Source of the DNA: Pseudomonas hydrolytica | GTDB lineage: Bacteria; Pseudomonadota; Gammaproteobacteria; Pseudomonadales; Pseudomonadaceae | DNA: 64,000 nt | Reading direction: 5' to 3' | NCBI RefSeq assembly: GCF_021495345.1 | Contig: NZ_CP099397.1 | Location: 1,240,001-1,304,000, forward strand | Shown here: positions 27,895 to 37,563 of the stretch, piece after piece | Numbering within the stretch: the stretch's first letter is position 1 | Layout: every line of letters starts with the position of its first letter | Notes under the pieces: generated by a model | What the model was told of the DNA's origin: nothing | Databases searched by the model: none | The model's input: only the letters and a program-made list of their open reading frames with translations | Translations under genes and position numbers: made by a program

Positions 27895-28211
27895 GATCGT
27901 TCTCCTGATTGGGAAAAGGGGGCCAGGTCCAGGGCGTGAACCACGCGCACCTGGGTGGGGGCGCTCAGCCAGTCGGCTGTGGCGGCGCGATAGTGCTGGT
28001 AGTGGGCGCTCTGGCGATGGGCATCGACGGCGGCCTGGTCGACGTAGAGTTCGAACAGGTCGAAGGCCTGGCCGTCGTCGCGCAGGAACAGGTCGTAACG
28101 CAGGTTGCCGGCCTCGGCCCTCGAGTGCTGCACCATCAGGCGCAGCGCCTGCTCCACCGCTGCACGGTGCTGGGGTTGGGGCGTGATGGTGGCGAAGATG
28201 CCGATCGTCAT
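27891..28211 (-). CDS. Antibiotic biosynthesis monooxygenase (ABM) domain protein
   Basis: A 106-aa dimeric-type ABM/YgiN-like protein: TIGIFATITPQPQHRAAVEQAL at the start, the conserved GNLRYDLFLRDDG core and FELYVDQAAVDAHRQSAHY. Such proteins act as quinol monooxygenases or small stress enzymes. I chose ATG 28211, which has GGAG six to seven bases upstream; the ATG at 28223 lacks one. It is the first gene of a two-gene operon with the DJ-1/PfpI protein and is divergent from a LysR gene, which probably regulates it. Confidence 0.87.
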   Translation of the reverse strand: MTIGIFATITPQPQHRAAVEQALRLMVQHSRAEAGNLRYDLFLRDDGQAFDLFELYVDQAAVDAHRQSAHYQHYRAATADWLSAPTQVRVVHALDLAPFSQSGERS

Positions 28212-28306
28212 GCTGATCTCCATGGGGCAACGGGTTTTCAGGCACCATCCTAGGCAAGGCGATATGATTCGAAAATTCGAAAGCGCTTATTTCAGGAATT
28301 CAAAAA

Positions 28307-29221
28307 ATGAATATCGCCAAGAAGGACCTGAATCTGCTGCTGGTCTTCCATGTGCTCTATCAGGAGCGCAACGCCTCGCTGGCGGCCGAACGCATGGCGC
28401 TGAGTCAGCCAGCCCTGAGCCACAAGCTGAACAAGCTGCGGCATCAGTTCGGTGACCCGCTGTTCGTGCGCGCGCCGCGAGGGTTGACACCGACGCCGCG
28501 GGCCCATGAGCTGGCGCCGCAGGTTCAGCGCCTGGTGGGGGAGCTGGAGGGGTTCTACGAGCGCTGCGATGGGCAGGACTTTCTCGGGCGCGTCGAGCGC
28601 TTGCATCTGTACAGCACCGACTACATCGAGCAGACCCTGCTGCCCAGGCTGCTGCCGATTCTGCGCCAGCAGGCACCGAACCTGGTGCTGGTCACCCACA
28701 ACACCCGTGGCCAGCTACCGCGTGACGAGCTGGAGAAGGGCACCTGCGACCTGGCCATCGCCGGCTTCTACAAGGACCTGCCGGGCACTTTCCATCAGCA
28801 GCGTCTGCTCAGCGAGGACTTCGTCGTGCTCGCCGCGCATGACAACCCACGCCTCGCGCGCGGCCTGGATCTGCAGAGTTTCGTCGCCTGCGAGCATCTG
28901 ATCACCACGCTGACGGGGGATCTCGAGGGACTGGTGGACAGGGCGTTGCAGCAACTGGGGCTGCAGCGGCGGATCGCTGCCGGGCTGTCCAGCTTCGTTG
29001 CCCCGCCGCGCCTGCTGCGCGGCAGCGACCTGTTGCTCACCTGCCTGCGCTCGCTGGCGCAGGAGGCGGTCGCCCGGGACCCTGAGCTGCGCATGCATCC
29101 GCTACCGCTGGAGTTGCCGCGTGTCGAGGTGATGCAGATCTGGCACGAACGCACCCACGCCGACCCGTTGCGCAGCTGGTTCCGCCGCCAGGTGCAGGCA
29201 GTCGCGCAGGCGGCGGACTAG
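28307..29221 (+). CDS. LysR-family transcriptional regulator
   Basis: A 304-aa LysR protein of the NodD/LeuO-like branch (KKDLNLLLVFHVLYQERNAS, then ALSQPALSHKLNKLRHQFGDP). It begins 96 bp from the divergent ABM/DJ-1 operon, the usual geometry for LysR autoregulation and target control. The sequence between them is AT-richer and contains ATTCGAAAATTCGAA, a short repeat that could be part of the operator. The effector is unknown. Confidence 0.9.
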   Translation: MNIAKKDLNLLLVFHVLYQERNASLAAERMALSQPALSHKLNKLRHQFGDPLFVRAPRGLTPTPRAHELAPQVQRLVGELEGFYERCDGQDFLGRVERLHLYSTDYIEQTLLPRLLPILRQQAPNLVLVTHNTRGQLPRDELEKGTCDLAIAGFYKDLPGTFHQQRLLSEDFVVLAAHDNPRLARGLDLQSFVACEHLITTLTGDLEGLVDRALQQLGLQRRIAAGLSSFVAPPRLLRGSDLLLTCLRSLAQEAVARDPELRMHPLPLELPRVEVMQIWHERTHADPLRSWFRRQVQAVAQAAD

Positions 29222-29254
29222 AACGAAGGCCCGCGATTCGGTTGGGGCGATTGC

Positions 29255-31453
29255 TCAGCCGGCCAAGCCCGCCGCCCTGGCGCGGGCGGCGTGCAGTTTC
29301 TTGTAGCTGTCGATCAGGCGCAGGTGCTTGTCCAGGCCTTCGAGCTTCATGCTGGTCGGCGTCAGGCCATGGAAGCGAACGCTGCCCTCCACCGAACCGA
29401 TCACCGCGTCCATGCGCTCGTTGCCGAACATGCGCCGCAGGTTGTGCTCGTAGTCGGCCAGCTCCAGCTCGTCGTCCAGCTGGATCTCCAGCACGGCGTT
29501 GACCGCCTGGTAGAACAGGCCGCGCTCGACGGTGTTGTCGTTGTACTGCAGGAAGGCCTCGACCAACTCCTTGGCGTCGTCGTATTTCTTCAGCGCCAGG
29601 TTGATCAAGAGCTTCAGCTCGAGAATGGTCAGCTGGCCCCACACCGTGTTGTCGTCAAACTCGATACCGATCAGCGTGGTGATGTCGGTGTAGTCGTCGA
29701 CCTCGGTGTTGTTGAGGTTGCGCAGCAGCGACTTCAGCTCGCGGTCGCTCAGGCTGTGCAGGTTGAGGATGTCCTTGCGAAACAGCAGCGCCTTGTTGGT
29801 GTTGTCCCAGATCAGGTCCTCGACCGGGTAGATCTCCGAGTAGCCCGGCACCAGGATGCGGCAGGCGTTGGCGCCGAGGTCGTCATAGGTGGCCACGTAG
29901 ACTTCCTTGCCCATGTTCTCGAGGATGCCGAACAGGGTCGCGGCTTCCTGCTCGTTGGAGTCTGCCCCTTCGCCGGAGAAGTCCCACTCGACGAATTCGA
30001 AGTCGGCCTTGGCACTGAAGAAGCGCCAGGACACCACGCCGCTGGAGTCGATGAAGTGCTCGACGAAGTTGTTCGGCTCGGTCAGCGCCAGGCTGTCGAA
30101 GGTGGGCTGCGGCAGGTCGTTGAGGCCCTCGAAACTGCGGCCCTGGAGCAGTTCGGTAAGGCTGCGCTCCAGCGCCACCTCGAAGCTCGGGTGGGCGCCG
30201 AAGGAGGCGAACACGCCACCGGTGCGCGGGTTCATCAGGGTCACGCACATCACCGGGAATTCGCCCCCGAGCGAGGCATCCTTGACCAGCACCGGGAAGC
30301 CCTGTTCCTCCAGGCCCTGGATGCCGGCGACGATGCCCGGGTACTTGGCCAGTACGTCCTGCGGCACGTCCGGCAGACACAGCTCGTTCTCCAGAATCTC
30401 GCGCTTGACCGCCCGTTCGAAGATCTCCGACAGGCACTGCACCTGCGCTTCGGCCAGGGTGTTGCCGGCGCTCATGCCGTTGGACAGGTACAGGTTCTCG
30501 ATCAGGTTGCTGGGGAAGTACACCGTCTGGCCATCGCTCTGGCGCACGAACGGCAGCGAGCAGATGCCGCGCGCGGTGTTGCCCGAGTTGGTGTCGAACA
30601 GGTGCGAGGCGCGCAGCTCGCCGTCCGGATCGAAGATGGCCCGGCAGTGCTCGTCGAGGATCTCCTCGGGCAGCGCATCCTTCGGCCCCGGCTTGAACCA
30701 GCGCTCGTTGGGGTAGTGGACGAACTCGGCGCCCGCGATGTCCTCGCCCCAGAACTGGTCGTTGTAGAAGAAGTTGCAGTTCAGCCGCTCGATGAACTCG
30801 CCGAGGGCCGAGGCCAGTGCGGCCTCCTTGGTCGCGCCCTTGCCGTTGGTGAAGCACAGGTTCGACTGCGCGTCGCGGATATGCAGCGACCAGACGTTGG
30901 GCACGATGTTGCGCCAGGAGGCGATCTCGATCTTCATCCCCAGCTCGGCGAGGATGCCCGACATGTTGGCGATGGTCTGCTCCAGCGGCAGGTCCTTGCC
31001 CGGGATGTAGGTGGTGGTGTCACTCACCGGCATCAGCAGCGCCTGGGCATCGGCGTCGAGGTTGTCGACTTCCTCGATGATGAACTCGGGGCCCTGCTGC
31101 ACCACCTTCTTCACGGTGCAGCGGTCGATGGAGCGCAGGATGCCCTGACGGTCCTTCTCGGAAATGTCCGCCGGCAGCTCGACCTGGATTTTGAAGATCT
31201 GCGCGTAGCGATTTTCCGGGTCGACGATGTTGTTCTGCGACAGGCGGATGTTCTCGGTGGGAATGTCGCGTGTCTGGCAGTACAGCTTGACGAAGTAGGC
31301 CGCGCACAGCGCCGAGGAGGCCAGGAAATAGTCGAACGGACCCGGGGCCGAACCGTCGCCCTTGTAGCGGATCGGCTGGTCGGCCACCACCGTGAAGTCA
31401 TCGAACTTGGCTTCGAGTCGGAGGTTGTCGAGAAAGTTGACCTTGATTTCCAT
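29255..31453 (-). CDS. ycaO: OsmC-YcaO fusion protein (ribosomal protein S12 methylthiolation accessory type)
   Basis: A 732-aa two-domain protein. The first 140 residues or so form an OsmC domain with its two reactive cysteines (SSALCAAYFVK and IDRCTVKKVV). The rest is a YcaO domain with ATP-binding motifs LASALGEFIERL, LAEAQVQCLSEIFER and LERSLTELLQGR, and a C-terminal helical region as in E. coli YcaO. Enterobacterial YcaO assists RimO in methylthiolation of ribosomal protein S12; the same is inferred here. No peptide-precursor or partner genes for azoline chemistry are nearby, which argues against RiPP biosynthesis. Start is uncertain: 31453, 31468 and 31477 are all in frame and none has a strong Shine-Dalgarno. 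Confidence 0.9.
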   Translation of the reverse strand: MEIKVNFLDNLRLEAKFDDFTVVADQPIRYKGDGSAPGPFDYFLASSALCAAYFVKLYCQTRDIPTENIRLSQNNIVDPENRYAQIFKIQVELPADISEKDRQGILRSIDRCTVKKVVQQGPEFIIEEVDNLDADAQALLMPVSDTTTYIPGKDLPLEQTIANMSGILAELGMKIEIASWRNIVPNVWSLHIRDAQSNLCFTNGKGATKEAALASALGEFIERLNCNFFYNDQFWGEDIAGAEFVHYPNERWFKPGPKDALPEEILDEHCRAIFDPDGELRASHLFDTNSGNTARGICSLPFVRQSDGQTVYFPSNLIENLYLSNGMSAGNTLAEAQVQCLSEIFERAVKREILENELCLPDVPQDVLAKYPGIVAGIQGLEEQGFPVLVKDASLGGEFPVMCVTLMNPRTGGVFASFGAHPSFEVALERSLTELLQGRSFEGLNDLPQPTFDSLALTEPNNFVEHFIDSSGVVSWRFFSAKADFEFVEWDFSGEGADSNEQEAATLFGILENMGKEVYVATYDDLGANACRILVPGYSEIYPVEDLIWDNTNKALLFRKDILNLHSLSDRELKSLLRNLNNTEVDDYTDITTLIGIEFDDNTVWGQLTILELKLLINLALKKYDDAKELVEAFLQYNDNTVERGLFYQAVNAVLEIQLDDELELADYEHNLRRMFGNERMDAVIGSVEGSVRFHGLTPTSMKLEGLDKHLRLIDSYKKLHAARARAAGLAG

Positions 31454-31847
31454 GAGGCTTACCGGCATTGCGAGCAAAAAACGAGGGGCGCCATTATCCG
31501 GCTTTTGCCGGGGAAGTCTTGTGCTTTTGCGGTGGCGCCGATGGTCGGGCCTGGCGCTGCCGGGCCGATCGTCCCTGCGCGGTTTCGGCCAGCGCCGAAC
31601 TTTGCTCTACTGCCAGGCCCGTGGTTGTTCGGGCTGCTGGCGGGTGGTCGGCGTTTGTTGTTTTTTATAACAACAAATATTGATAATGGTTGTGGGTTGG
31701 CTGATCATGTCACGGCTATTTTTTAGAAAAACAAGATATTTCTGGAGTTGAACCCATGCATCCTCGTGCGCTCGAGCTCGCCGGAAGACGGCTGCAACGC
31801 CGTCGCCCCTTCTGCCAATGCCTCAGCCTCGCTCTGGAGATATCGTC
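31454..31847. other. Intergenic region between ycaO and glk
   Basis: 394 bp without a supported gene. The first 160 bases are GC-rich. From about 31650 it becomes AT-rich and holds the HexR-like palindrome described separately and the presumed glk promoter. Short frames in the right half overlap glk in another phase and are not supported. Confidence 0.7.
31654..31677. promoter_or_regulatory. HexR-like operator upstream of glk
   Basis: A perfect 9-bp inverted repeat, TTTGTTGTT at 31654-31662 and AACAACAAA at 31669-31677, with TTTTAT between. It contains TTGT-N8-ACAA (31658-31673), the operator form I recall for Pseudomonas HexR, the KDPG-responsive repressor of glucose genes. It lies about 170 bp before glk. 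hexR itself is not in the window. Confidence 0.6.
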
Positions 31848-32807
31848 GTGAAACCGTCTCTGGTAGGGGATATCGGCGGCACCAATGCACGCTTCGCGCT
31901 GTGGCGCGACGAACGTCTGGAGGCGGTGCGGGTGCTGGTCACCGCCGACTTCGCCGATCCGCAACTGGCCATCGCCCATTATCTGGCCGAACAGGGCCTG
32001 GCCCCGGGCGACATCGCCGCACTCTGCCTGGCGGTGGCCGGGCCGGTGAAGGGCGAGCATTTCCGCTTCACCAATAACCACTGGCAGTTCGTCCGCAGCG
32101 AGCTGGCCGCTTTCCTGCATCTGCAGCCTGCCGACCTGCTGGTGATCAACGATTTCACCGCCATGGCCCTGGGCATGACCCGCCTGCGCCCGCAGGAGCG
32201 GCTCGAGATCTGCCCGGGCGTGGTGGAGGAGGACTGTCCGGCGGTGGTCATCGGGCCGGGCACCGGTCTGGGCGTGGGTACCCTGCTGCCCCTCGGTGGC
32301 GGGCACTGGCGCGCGCTGCCGGGCGAGGGCGGGCATGTCGACCTGCCCATCGCCACCCCGCGCGAGGCGCAGCTGTGGCAGGCACTGCATGCCCAGCTCG
32401 GCCATGTGCGCGCCGAAGACGTACTCAGTGGCAGCGGCCTGCTGCGCCTGTATCGTGCGCTCTGCACTGTGGATGGACACTCAGCGCTGCTAAGCTCCCC
32501 GGCGCAGGTTACCGCCGCCGCGCTGGCGGGCGATGCGCTGGCCAGCAGCGTGCTCGAACAGTTCTGCGTCTGGCTCGGCCGCGCGGCCGGCAACTGCGTG
32601 CTGACGCTGGGCGCGCGAGGTGGGGTGTACATCGTCGGCGGCGTGGTGCCGCGCTTCGCCGATTTCTTCCGCAGCAGCGGCTTCGCCCGTGGCTTTGCCG
32701 AGAAGGGCAGCATGAGCCGTTATCTGGACGGCGTGCCGGTATGGTTGGTGACTGCCGAGTATCCCGGCCTGGAGGGCGCGGGGGTAGCCTTGCAAGAGAG
32801 AACCTAG
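31848..32807 (+). CDS. glk: Glucokinase
   Basis: Phosphorylates glucose with ATP in the cytoplasm. The 319-aa protein has the ATP-binding GDIGGTNARFALW start, CLAVAGPV, the catalytic NDFTAMALG segment, GPGTGLGVG and GEGGHVDLP, all typical of the bacterial Glk family. I chose GTG 31848: GGAG sits eight bases upstream, and glucokinases begin close to the GDIGGTN loop. It heads the cluster glk-gltR-gtrS-gtsABCD-oprB-mutarotase. In other pseudomonads edd precedes glk in the operon; here ycaO does. Confidence 0.94.
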   Translation: MKPSLVGDIGGTNARFALWRDERLEAVRVLVTADFADPQLAIAHYLAEQGLAPGDIAALCLAVAGPVKGEHFRFTNNHWQFVRSELAAFLHLQPADLLVINDFTAMALGMTRLRPQERLEICPGVVEEDCPAVVIGPGTGLGVGTLLPLGGGHWRALPGEGGHVDLPIATPREAQLWQALHAQLGHVRAEDVLSGSGLLRLYRALCTVDGHSALLSSPAQVTAAALAGDALASSVLEQFCVWLGRAAGNCVLTLGARGGVYIVGGVVPRFADFFRSSGFARGFAEKGSMSRYLDGVPVWLVTAEYPGLEGAGVALQERT

Positions 32808-32863
32808 GAGGCTCGCTGCCGGTCAGGAGCGTGCCATGCACGTCAGACGAGAAGGAAGGCATC

Positions 32864-33595
32864 TTGAGTCAGGCCGGAAAATCCATTCTGCTGGTGGACG
32901 ACGACCAGGAAATTCGCGAACTGCTCGACACCTACCTGAGCCGCGCGGGCTTCGCCGTGCGCGCCGTGGCGGACGGTGAAGGTCTGCGCGCCGCGCTGGT
33001 GGAGGAGCCGGCGGATCTGGTGATTCTCGACGTGATGCTGCCGGACGAGGACGGTTTCAGCCTGTGCCGCTGGATACGCGAGCATCAGCGCTTCGCCGCG
33101 GTACCGGTGATCATGCTCACCGCCAGCTCCGATGAGGCCGACCGGGTGATCGGCCTGGAGCTGGGCGCCGACGATTATCTCGGCAAGCCGTTCAGCCCGC
33201 GCGAGCTGCTGGCGCGGATCAAGGCGCTGCTGCGCCGCGCCAGCTTCGCCAAGGAGCCGGCCGCCAGCGAGGTGCTGGCGTTCGGCGAGTGGCGCCTGGA
33301 CATGATCAGCCACCGCCTCTTTCACCAGGACGGCGAGGAAGTGATTCTCTCCGGCGCCGACTTTGCCCTGCTCAAGCTGTTTCTCGACCGCCCCCAGCAG
33401 ATTCTCGATCGCGACACCATCGCCAGCGTCACCCGTGGTCGCGAGGTGATGCCGCTGGAGCGCATCGTCGACATGGCGGTCAGCCGGCTGCGTCAGCGTC
33501 TGCGTGACACCGACAAACCGCCGCGGCTGATCCGCACCGTGCGCGGCGCCGGTTACCTGCTGGCGGCCCACGTCACGCCTGGCAGCCATGGCTAA
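32864..33595 (+). CDS. gltR: Response regulator GltR, glucose transport two-component system
   Basis: A 243-aa OmpR-family regulator: receiver domain with phospho-acceptor Asp in LVILDVMLPDEDGF (about residue 53) and Lys in DDYLGKPFSPREL, then a winged-helix DNA-binding domain ending RTVRGAGYLL. I chose TTG 32864, preceded by a strong AAGGAAGG Shine-Dalgarno; no ATG fits. It overlaps gtrS by eight bases. In P. aeruginosa and P. putida the homologue controls the gts/oprB glucose uptake genes, which follow here. Confidence 0.93.
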   Translation: MSQAGKSILLVDDDQEIRELLDTYLSRAGFAVRAVADGEGLRAALVEEPADLVILDVMLPDEDGFSLCRWIREHQRFAAVPVIMLTASSDEADRVIGLELGADDYLGKPFSPRELLARIKALLRRASFAKEPAASEVLAFGEWRLDMISHRLFHQDGEEVILSGADFALLKLFLDRPQQILDRDTIASVTRGREVMPLERIVDMAVSRLRQRLRDTDKPPRLIRTVRGAGYLLAAHVTPGSHG

Positions 33596-35027
33596 GCGCC
33601 GCTCGCTGGTGCCGCGCTCGCTGCTCGGGCGCATGCTGCTGCTGACCCTGCTGGCGGTGCTGCTGGCGCAGGTGCTGTCCAGCCTGATCTGGCTGTCGCA
33701 GCTGCGCGCCAGCCAGATGGAGGGGCTGGTCAGTACCGCTCGCAGCCTGGCGCAGTCGATGGTGGCCAGCGTCAGTTACTTTCGCTCGCTGCCGGTGGGC
33801 TACCGCCCGCTGGTGCTCGACCAGCTGCGCAGCATGGGCGGCACGCGCTTCTTCGTTTCGCTCAACGACAAGCCGCTTCAGATGCCGGTGCTCGCCGAGA
33901 CGCCGCGCAAGCGCGCGGTCATCAGCGAGGTCGACGCCGTGCTGCGCGAGCGCCTTGGCAGCCAGCTGGAGCTGTCGGTGCACTTCGTCAGCCCGGACCA
34001 TCTGCGGGTGTTCAACAGCGGCCTGCTGCTCAACGAGCTGCCGCGTTCCTGGGCCTATTACGCGCTGAGCCTGGAGCCGCTCAACCCGCCGATCCTGGTC
34101 ACCCAGATCCGCATCGGCGAAGGCGAGTGGCTGTATCTGGCCTCGCTGCTGCCCGAGCCCTATGTCAACCTCGAGGACCAGGGCCTGCCGCACCAGCAGC
34201 TGTGGTTCATCCTGCTGACCAGCGGGTTTCTGCTGCTGTTCGTCGGCCTGCTGGTGCACTGGCAGAGCCAGCCGCTCAAACGCCTGGCGCTGGCGGCGCG
34301 GGAAATGTCGCTGGGCGCCGATGTCGAGCCGCTGGCCGAGGTGGGCGGCAGCGAGGTGGTGGAGGTGCGCCGCGCGTTCAACAGCATGCGCGAGCGCATC
34401 AGCCGCTATCTCAGCGAACGCAGTCAGCTGTTCAGCGCGATTTCCCACGATCTGCGCACGCCCATCACCCGCCTGCGTCTGCGCGTCGAACTGCTCGACG
34501 ACGAAGCGCTGCAGGCCAAGTTCAGCCGCGACCTCGACGAGCTGGAGGTGCTGGTCAAGGGCGCCCTGCAGTGCGTCAAGGACACCGACATCCACGAGAA
34601 CATCGAGCCGGTCGACCTCAATCACCTGCTGCACGGGCTGATCGAACCCTACCTCGGCACGGGCCGGGTCACCGTCGATGGCGCCGCCCGCTACCCTTAT
34701 CCCGGCAAGCCGCTGGCCCTGCGCCGTTGCATCGGCAACCTGCTGGACAACGCGCTGAAGTATGGCGAGCGCGCGCACCTGCACATCGAGGACGACGCCG
34801 AGGCGTTCGTCCTGCATGTCGATGACGAGGGGCCGGGTGTGCCCGAGCAGAAGCTCGAGCAGGTGTTCGAGCCGCATTTTCGCCTGGCCAGCCAGCAGCA
34901 GGGCTACGGCATGGGCCTGGGCATCGCGCGCAACCTGGCGCACAGCCACGGCGGCGAGCTGAGCCTGCGCAATCTGCGTGAAGGCGGGTTGCGCGTCACC
35001 CTCTGGCTGCCGCGCCATACCAGTTGA
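33588..35027 (+). CDS. gtrS: Sensor histidine kinase GtrS/GltS
   Basis: A 479-aa membrane sensor with two transmembrane segments (about residues 10-35 and 200-222) flanking a periplasmic domain, a HAMP-like linker, the H-box SHDLRTPITRLRLRVELL, N-box RRCIGNLLDNALKYGE and G-boxes VDDEGPGVPE and GYGMGLGIARNLA. In P. aeruginosa the homologous GtrS senses 2-ketogluconate or 6-phosphogluconate-type ligands and phosphorylates GltR. The coding overlap with gltR indicates coupled synthesis of the pair. Confidence 0.93.
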   Translation: MAKRRSLVPRSLLGRMLLLTLLAVLLAQVLSSLIWLSQLRASQMEGLVSTARSLAQSMVASVSYFRSLPVGYRPLVLDQLRSMGGTRFFVSLNDKPLQMPVLAETPRKRAVISEVDAVLRERLGSQLELSVHFVSPDHLRVFNSGLLLNELPRSWAYYALSLEPLNPPILVTQIRIGEGEWLYLASLLPEPYVNLEDQGLPHQQLWFILLTSGFLLLFVGLLVHWQSQPLKRLALAAREMSLGADVEPLAEVGGSEVVEVRRAFNSMRERISRYLSERSQLFSAISHDLRTPITRLRLRVELLDDEALQAKFSRDLDELEVLVKGALQCVKDTDIHENIEPVDLNHLLHGLIEPYLGTGRVTVDGAARYPYPGKPLALRRCIGNLLDNALKYGERAHLHIEDDAEAFVLHVDDEGPGVPEQKLEQVFEPHFRLASQQQGYGMGLGIARNLAHSHGGELSLRNLREGGLRVTLWLPRHTS

Positions 35028-35229
35028 ACCCTCTGCCGTCGCGAGCGGTCGCAGTGCCCTGGGGCCTGCGCCGCTGTGCCCCGGATAACCTGCCAGCTCC
35101 GCTTTGTAACGGTCTGGTGACTTTCCCGTACCCTTTGTTACCCCCACCGTCCGTGGGGCTGGGTAGACTCGTTCGCCAGGCAAGCACCACGACTTGCTCG
35201 CGAATAACAACAACAAGGTGTCTCATCCC

Positions 35230-36483
35230 ATGAAAGCGATCTCTCGCCTGTCCACCGCCATCTCCCTCGCTGTCCTGTTGCCCCTGTCCGCCACCGCCGG
35301 TGAAGTCGAAGTACTGCACTGGTGGACGTCCGGTGGTGAAAAACGCGCCGCCGATACCCTGCAGAAGCTGGTCGAAGCCCAGGGCCACAAATGGAAGGAC
35401 TTCGCCGTTGCCGGTGGCGGTGGCGAAGCGGCCATGACCGTGCTGAAGACCCGTGCCGTGTCCGGCAACCCGCCCGCCGCCGCGCAGATCAAGGGCCCGG
35501 ACATCCAGGAGTGGGGCGAGCTGGGCCTGCTCGCCGATCTCAATGGCGTCGCCGCCGAGCAGAAATGGGATGCCCTGCTGCCACCGCAGGTGGTCGAGGT
35601 GATGAAGTACCAGGGCGACTACGTGGCGGTACCGGTCAACGTGCACCGGGTCAACTGGCTGTGGATCAACCCACAAGTGTTCGAGAAGGCGGGTGCCACG
35701 CCGCCGACCACCCTCGACGAATTCTTCGCCGCCGCCGACAAGCTCAAGGCGGCCGGCTTCATCGCCATCGCCCACGGCGGCCAGCCCTGGCAGGACGGCA
35801 CCGTGTTCGAGGACCTGGCCTTCAGCATTCTCGGCGCCGAGGGCTTTCGCAAGGCCTTCGTCGAGCAGGACCGCGCCACCCTGACCGGCGACAAGATGGT
35901 CGAGGTGTTCGCCGCCCTGCAGAAGCTGCGCGGCTACATCGACGCCGACGCCGCCGGGCGCGACTGGAATAGCGCCACCGGCATGGTGATCGACGGCAAG
36001 GCCGGCATGCAGATCATGGGCGACTGGGCCAAGAGCGAGTGGACCGCCGCCGGCAAGGTCGCCGGCAAGGACTACGAATGCCTGGCCTTCCCCGGCACCC
36101 AAGGCAGCTTCGCCTTCAACATCGACTCGCTGGCCATGTTCAAGCTGAGCAACGCCGAGAACCGCAAGGCCCAGGAAGACCTGGCGCGCACGGTGATGGG
36201 CAACGAGTTCCAGGAGTTCTTCAACCAGAACAAGGGTTCGATCCCGGTGCGCATGGACCAGGACATGAGCAGCTTCGACGCCTGCGCGCAGAAGTCCATG
36301 GCCGACTTCAAGGACGCCGCCGCCGGTGGCGGTCTGCAGCCGAGCCTGGCCCATGGCATGGCCGCTTCCAGCTACGTGCAGGGCGCGGTGTTCGACGTGG
36401 TGACCAACTTCTTCAACGACCCCAAGGCCGACCCCAAGCGCGCCGCCCAGCAGTTGGCGGCGGCGATTCAGGCGGTGCAGTGA
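35230..36483 (+). CDS. gtsA: Glucose ABC transporter substrate-binding protein
   Basis: A 417-aa periplasmic binding protein of ABC family CUT1, with signal peptide ending [10 protein letters not shown] and the typical [16 protein letters not shown] start. It would deliver glucose to GtsBC. Start ATG 35230; the 202-bp upstream gap holds repeated TTTGTAAC/TTTGTTAC words (35103 and 35132) that could be part of a GltR-controlled promoter. A hairpin lies between gtsA and gtsB, which may set the excess of binding protein over permease. Confidence 0.94.
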   Translation: MKAISRLSTAISLAVLLPLSATAGEVEVLHWWTSGGEKRAADTLQKLVEAQGHKWKDFAVAGGGGEAAMTVLKTRAVSGNPPAAAQIKGPDIQEWGELGLLADLNGVAAEQKWDALLPPQVVEVMKYQGDYVAVPVNVHRVNWLWINPQVFEKAGATPPTTLDEFFAAADKLKAAGFIAIAHGGQPWQDGTVFEDLAFSILGAEGFRKAFVEQDRATLTGDKMVEVFAALQKLRGYIDADAAGRDWNSATGMVIDGKAGMQIMGDWAKSEWTAAGKVAGKDYECLAFPGTQGSFAFNIDSLAMFKLSNAENRKAQEDLARTVMGNEFQEFFNQNKGSIPVRMDQDMSSFDACAQKSMADFKDAAAGGGLQPSLAHGMAASSYVQGAVFDVVTNFFNDPKADPKRAAQQLAAAIQAVQ

Positions 36484-36515
36484 GCGTTCGGGCCGTCTAG
36501 GCGGCCCTTGCCGTA

Positions 36516-36532
36516 GGCGGGTGTAACCCGCC
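36516..36532. repeat. Small REP-like hairpin in the gtsA-gtsB gap
   Basis: GGCGGGT-GTA-ACCCGCC forms a perfect 7-bp stem. It resembles the half-units at 12620 and 26147. In a 171-bp gap inside a transporter operon it may stabilise the gtsA end of the mRNA. Confidence 0.55.
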
Positions 36533-36654
36533 GGTTTCAAGCCTTCGATCCCTGGCGCATGCCCTCAGGCCGGCGCCATGGGATCGGCCGCGCCGCGTTT
36601 CCCTCTCTCAGGGGCAACGGGCCGACCGCGCAACCTGCAACAACGGAGTGATCC

Positions 36655-37563
36655 ATGAGTTCAAACGCAGTCTTCGCCAAAGCCTCACCGCTGGATGTCC
36701 TGCAGCGCTGGCTGCCCAAGCTGGTGCTGGCGCCGAGCATGGTCATCGTGCTGGTGGGCTTCTACGGCTACATCGGCTGGACCTTCCTGCTCTCGTTCAC
36801 CAACTCGCGCTTCATGCCCAGCTACAACTTCGTTGGGCTGCAGCAGTACGCGCGGCTGTGGGACAACGACCGCTGGTGGGTGGCGAGCCAGAACCTGCTG
36901 GTGTTCGGCGGTCTGTTCATCGCCATCAGCCTGGCCATCGGCGTGCTGCTGGCGGTGCTGCTGGATCAGCGCATCCGCCGCGAAGGCTTCATTCGCACCA
37001 TCTTTCTCTACCCCATGGCGCTGTCGATGATCGTCACCGGCACCGCCTGGAAGTGGCTGCTCAACCCCGGCCTGGGCCTGGACAAGCTGCTGCGCGACTG
37101 GGGCTGGGAAGGCTTTCGCTTCGACTGGCTGGTGGACCCGGATCGCGTCGTCTACTGCCTGGTGATGGCTGCCGTGTGGCAGTCCTCGGGCTTCGTCATG
37201 GCGCTGTTTCTCGCCGGGCTGCGCAGCGTCGATCAATCGATCATCCGCGCCGCCCAGGTCGATGGCGCCAGCCTGCCGAGCATCTACCTGCGCATCGTGC
37301 TGCCGAGCCTGGGCCCGGTGTTCTTCAGCGCGCTGATGATCCTTGCGCATATCGCCATCAAGAGTTTCGACCTGGTCGCCTCGATGACCGCCGGCGGCCC
37401 CGGCTACGCCTCCGACCTGCCGGCGATGTTCATGTACGCCCACACCTTCACCCGCGGCCAGATGGGCCTCGGCGCCGCCAGCGCGATGCTGATGCTCGGC
37501 GCAGTGCTGGCGATCCTGGTGCCGTATCTGTATTCCGAACTGCGAGGCAAACGCCATGACTGA
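36655..37563 (+). CDS. gtsB: Glucose ABC transporter permease GtsB
   Basis: A 302-aa inner-membrane permease of the CUT1 (MalF/UgpA-like) type with six predicted membrane segments and the EAA loop near AAQVDGASLPSIYLRIVLPSL, which docks on the ATPase. It overlaps gtsC by eight bases. Start ATG 36655 follows an AACGGAGTGATCC region with a good Shine-Dalgarno. Partner of GtsC in glucose uptake. Confidence 0.94.
   Translation: MSSNAVFAKASPLDVLQRWLPKLVLAPSMVIVLVGFYGYIGWTFLLSFTNSRFMPSYNFVGLQQYARLWDNDRWWVASQNLLVFGGLFIAISLAIGVLLAVLLDQRIRREGFIRTIFLYPMALSMIVTGTAWKWLLNPGLGLDKLLRDWGWEGFRFDWLVDPDRVVYCLVMAAVWQSSGFVMALFLAGLRSVDQSIIRAAQVDGASLPSIYLRIVLPSLGPVFFSALMILAHIAIKSFDLVASMTAGGPGYASDLPAMFMYAHTFTRGQMGLGAASAMLMLGAVLAILVPYLYSELRGKRHD

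Noticed and set aside
31818..31847. ATG start for glucokinase ten codons upstream
   Set aside because: The GTG at 31848 has a properly placed GGAG, and the family begins close to the GDIGGTN loop.
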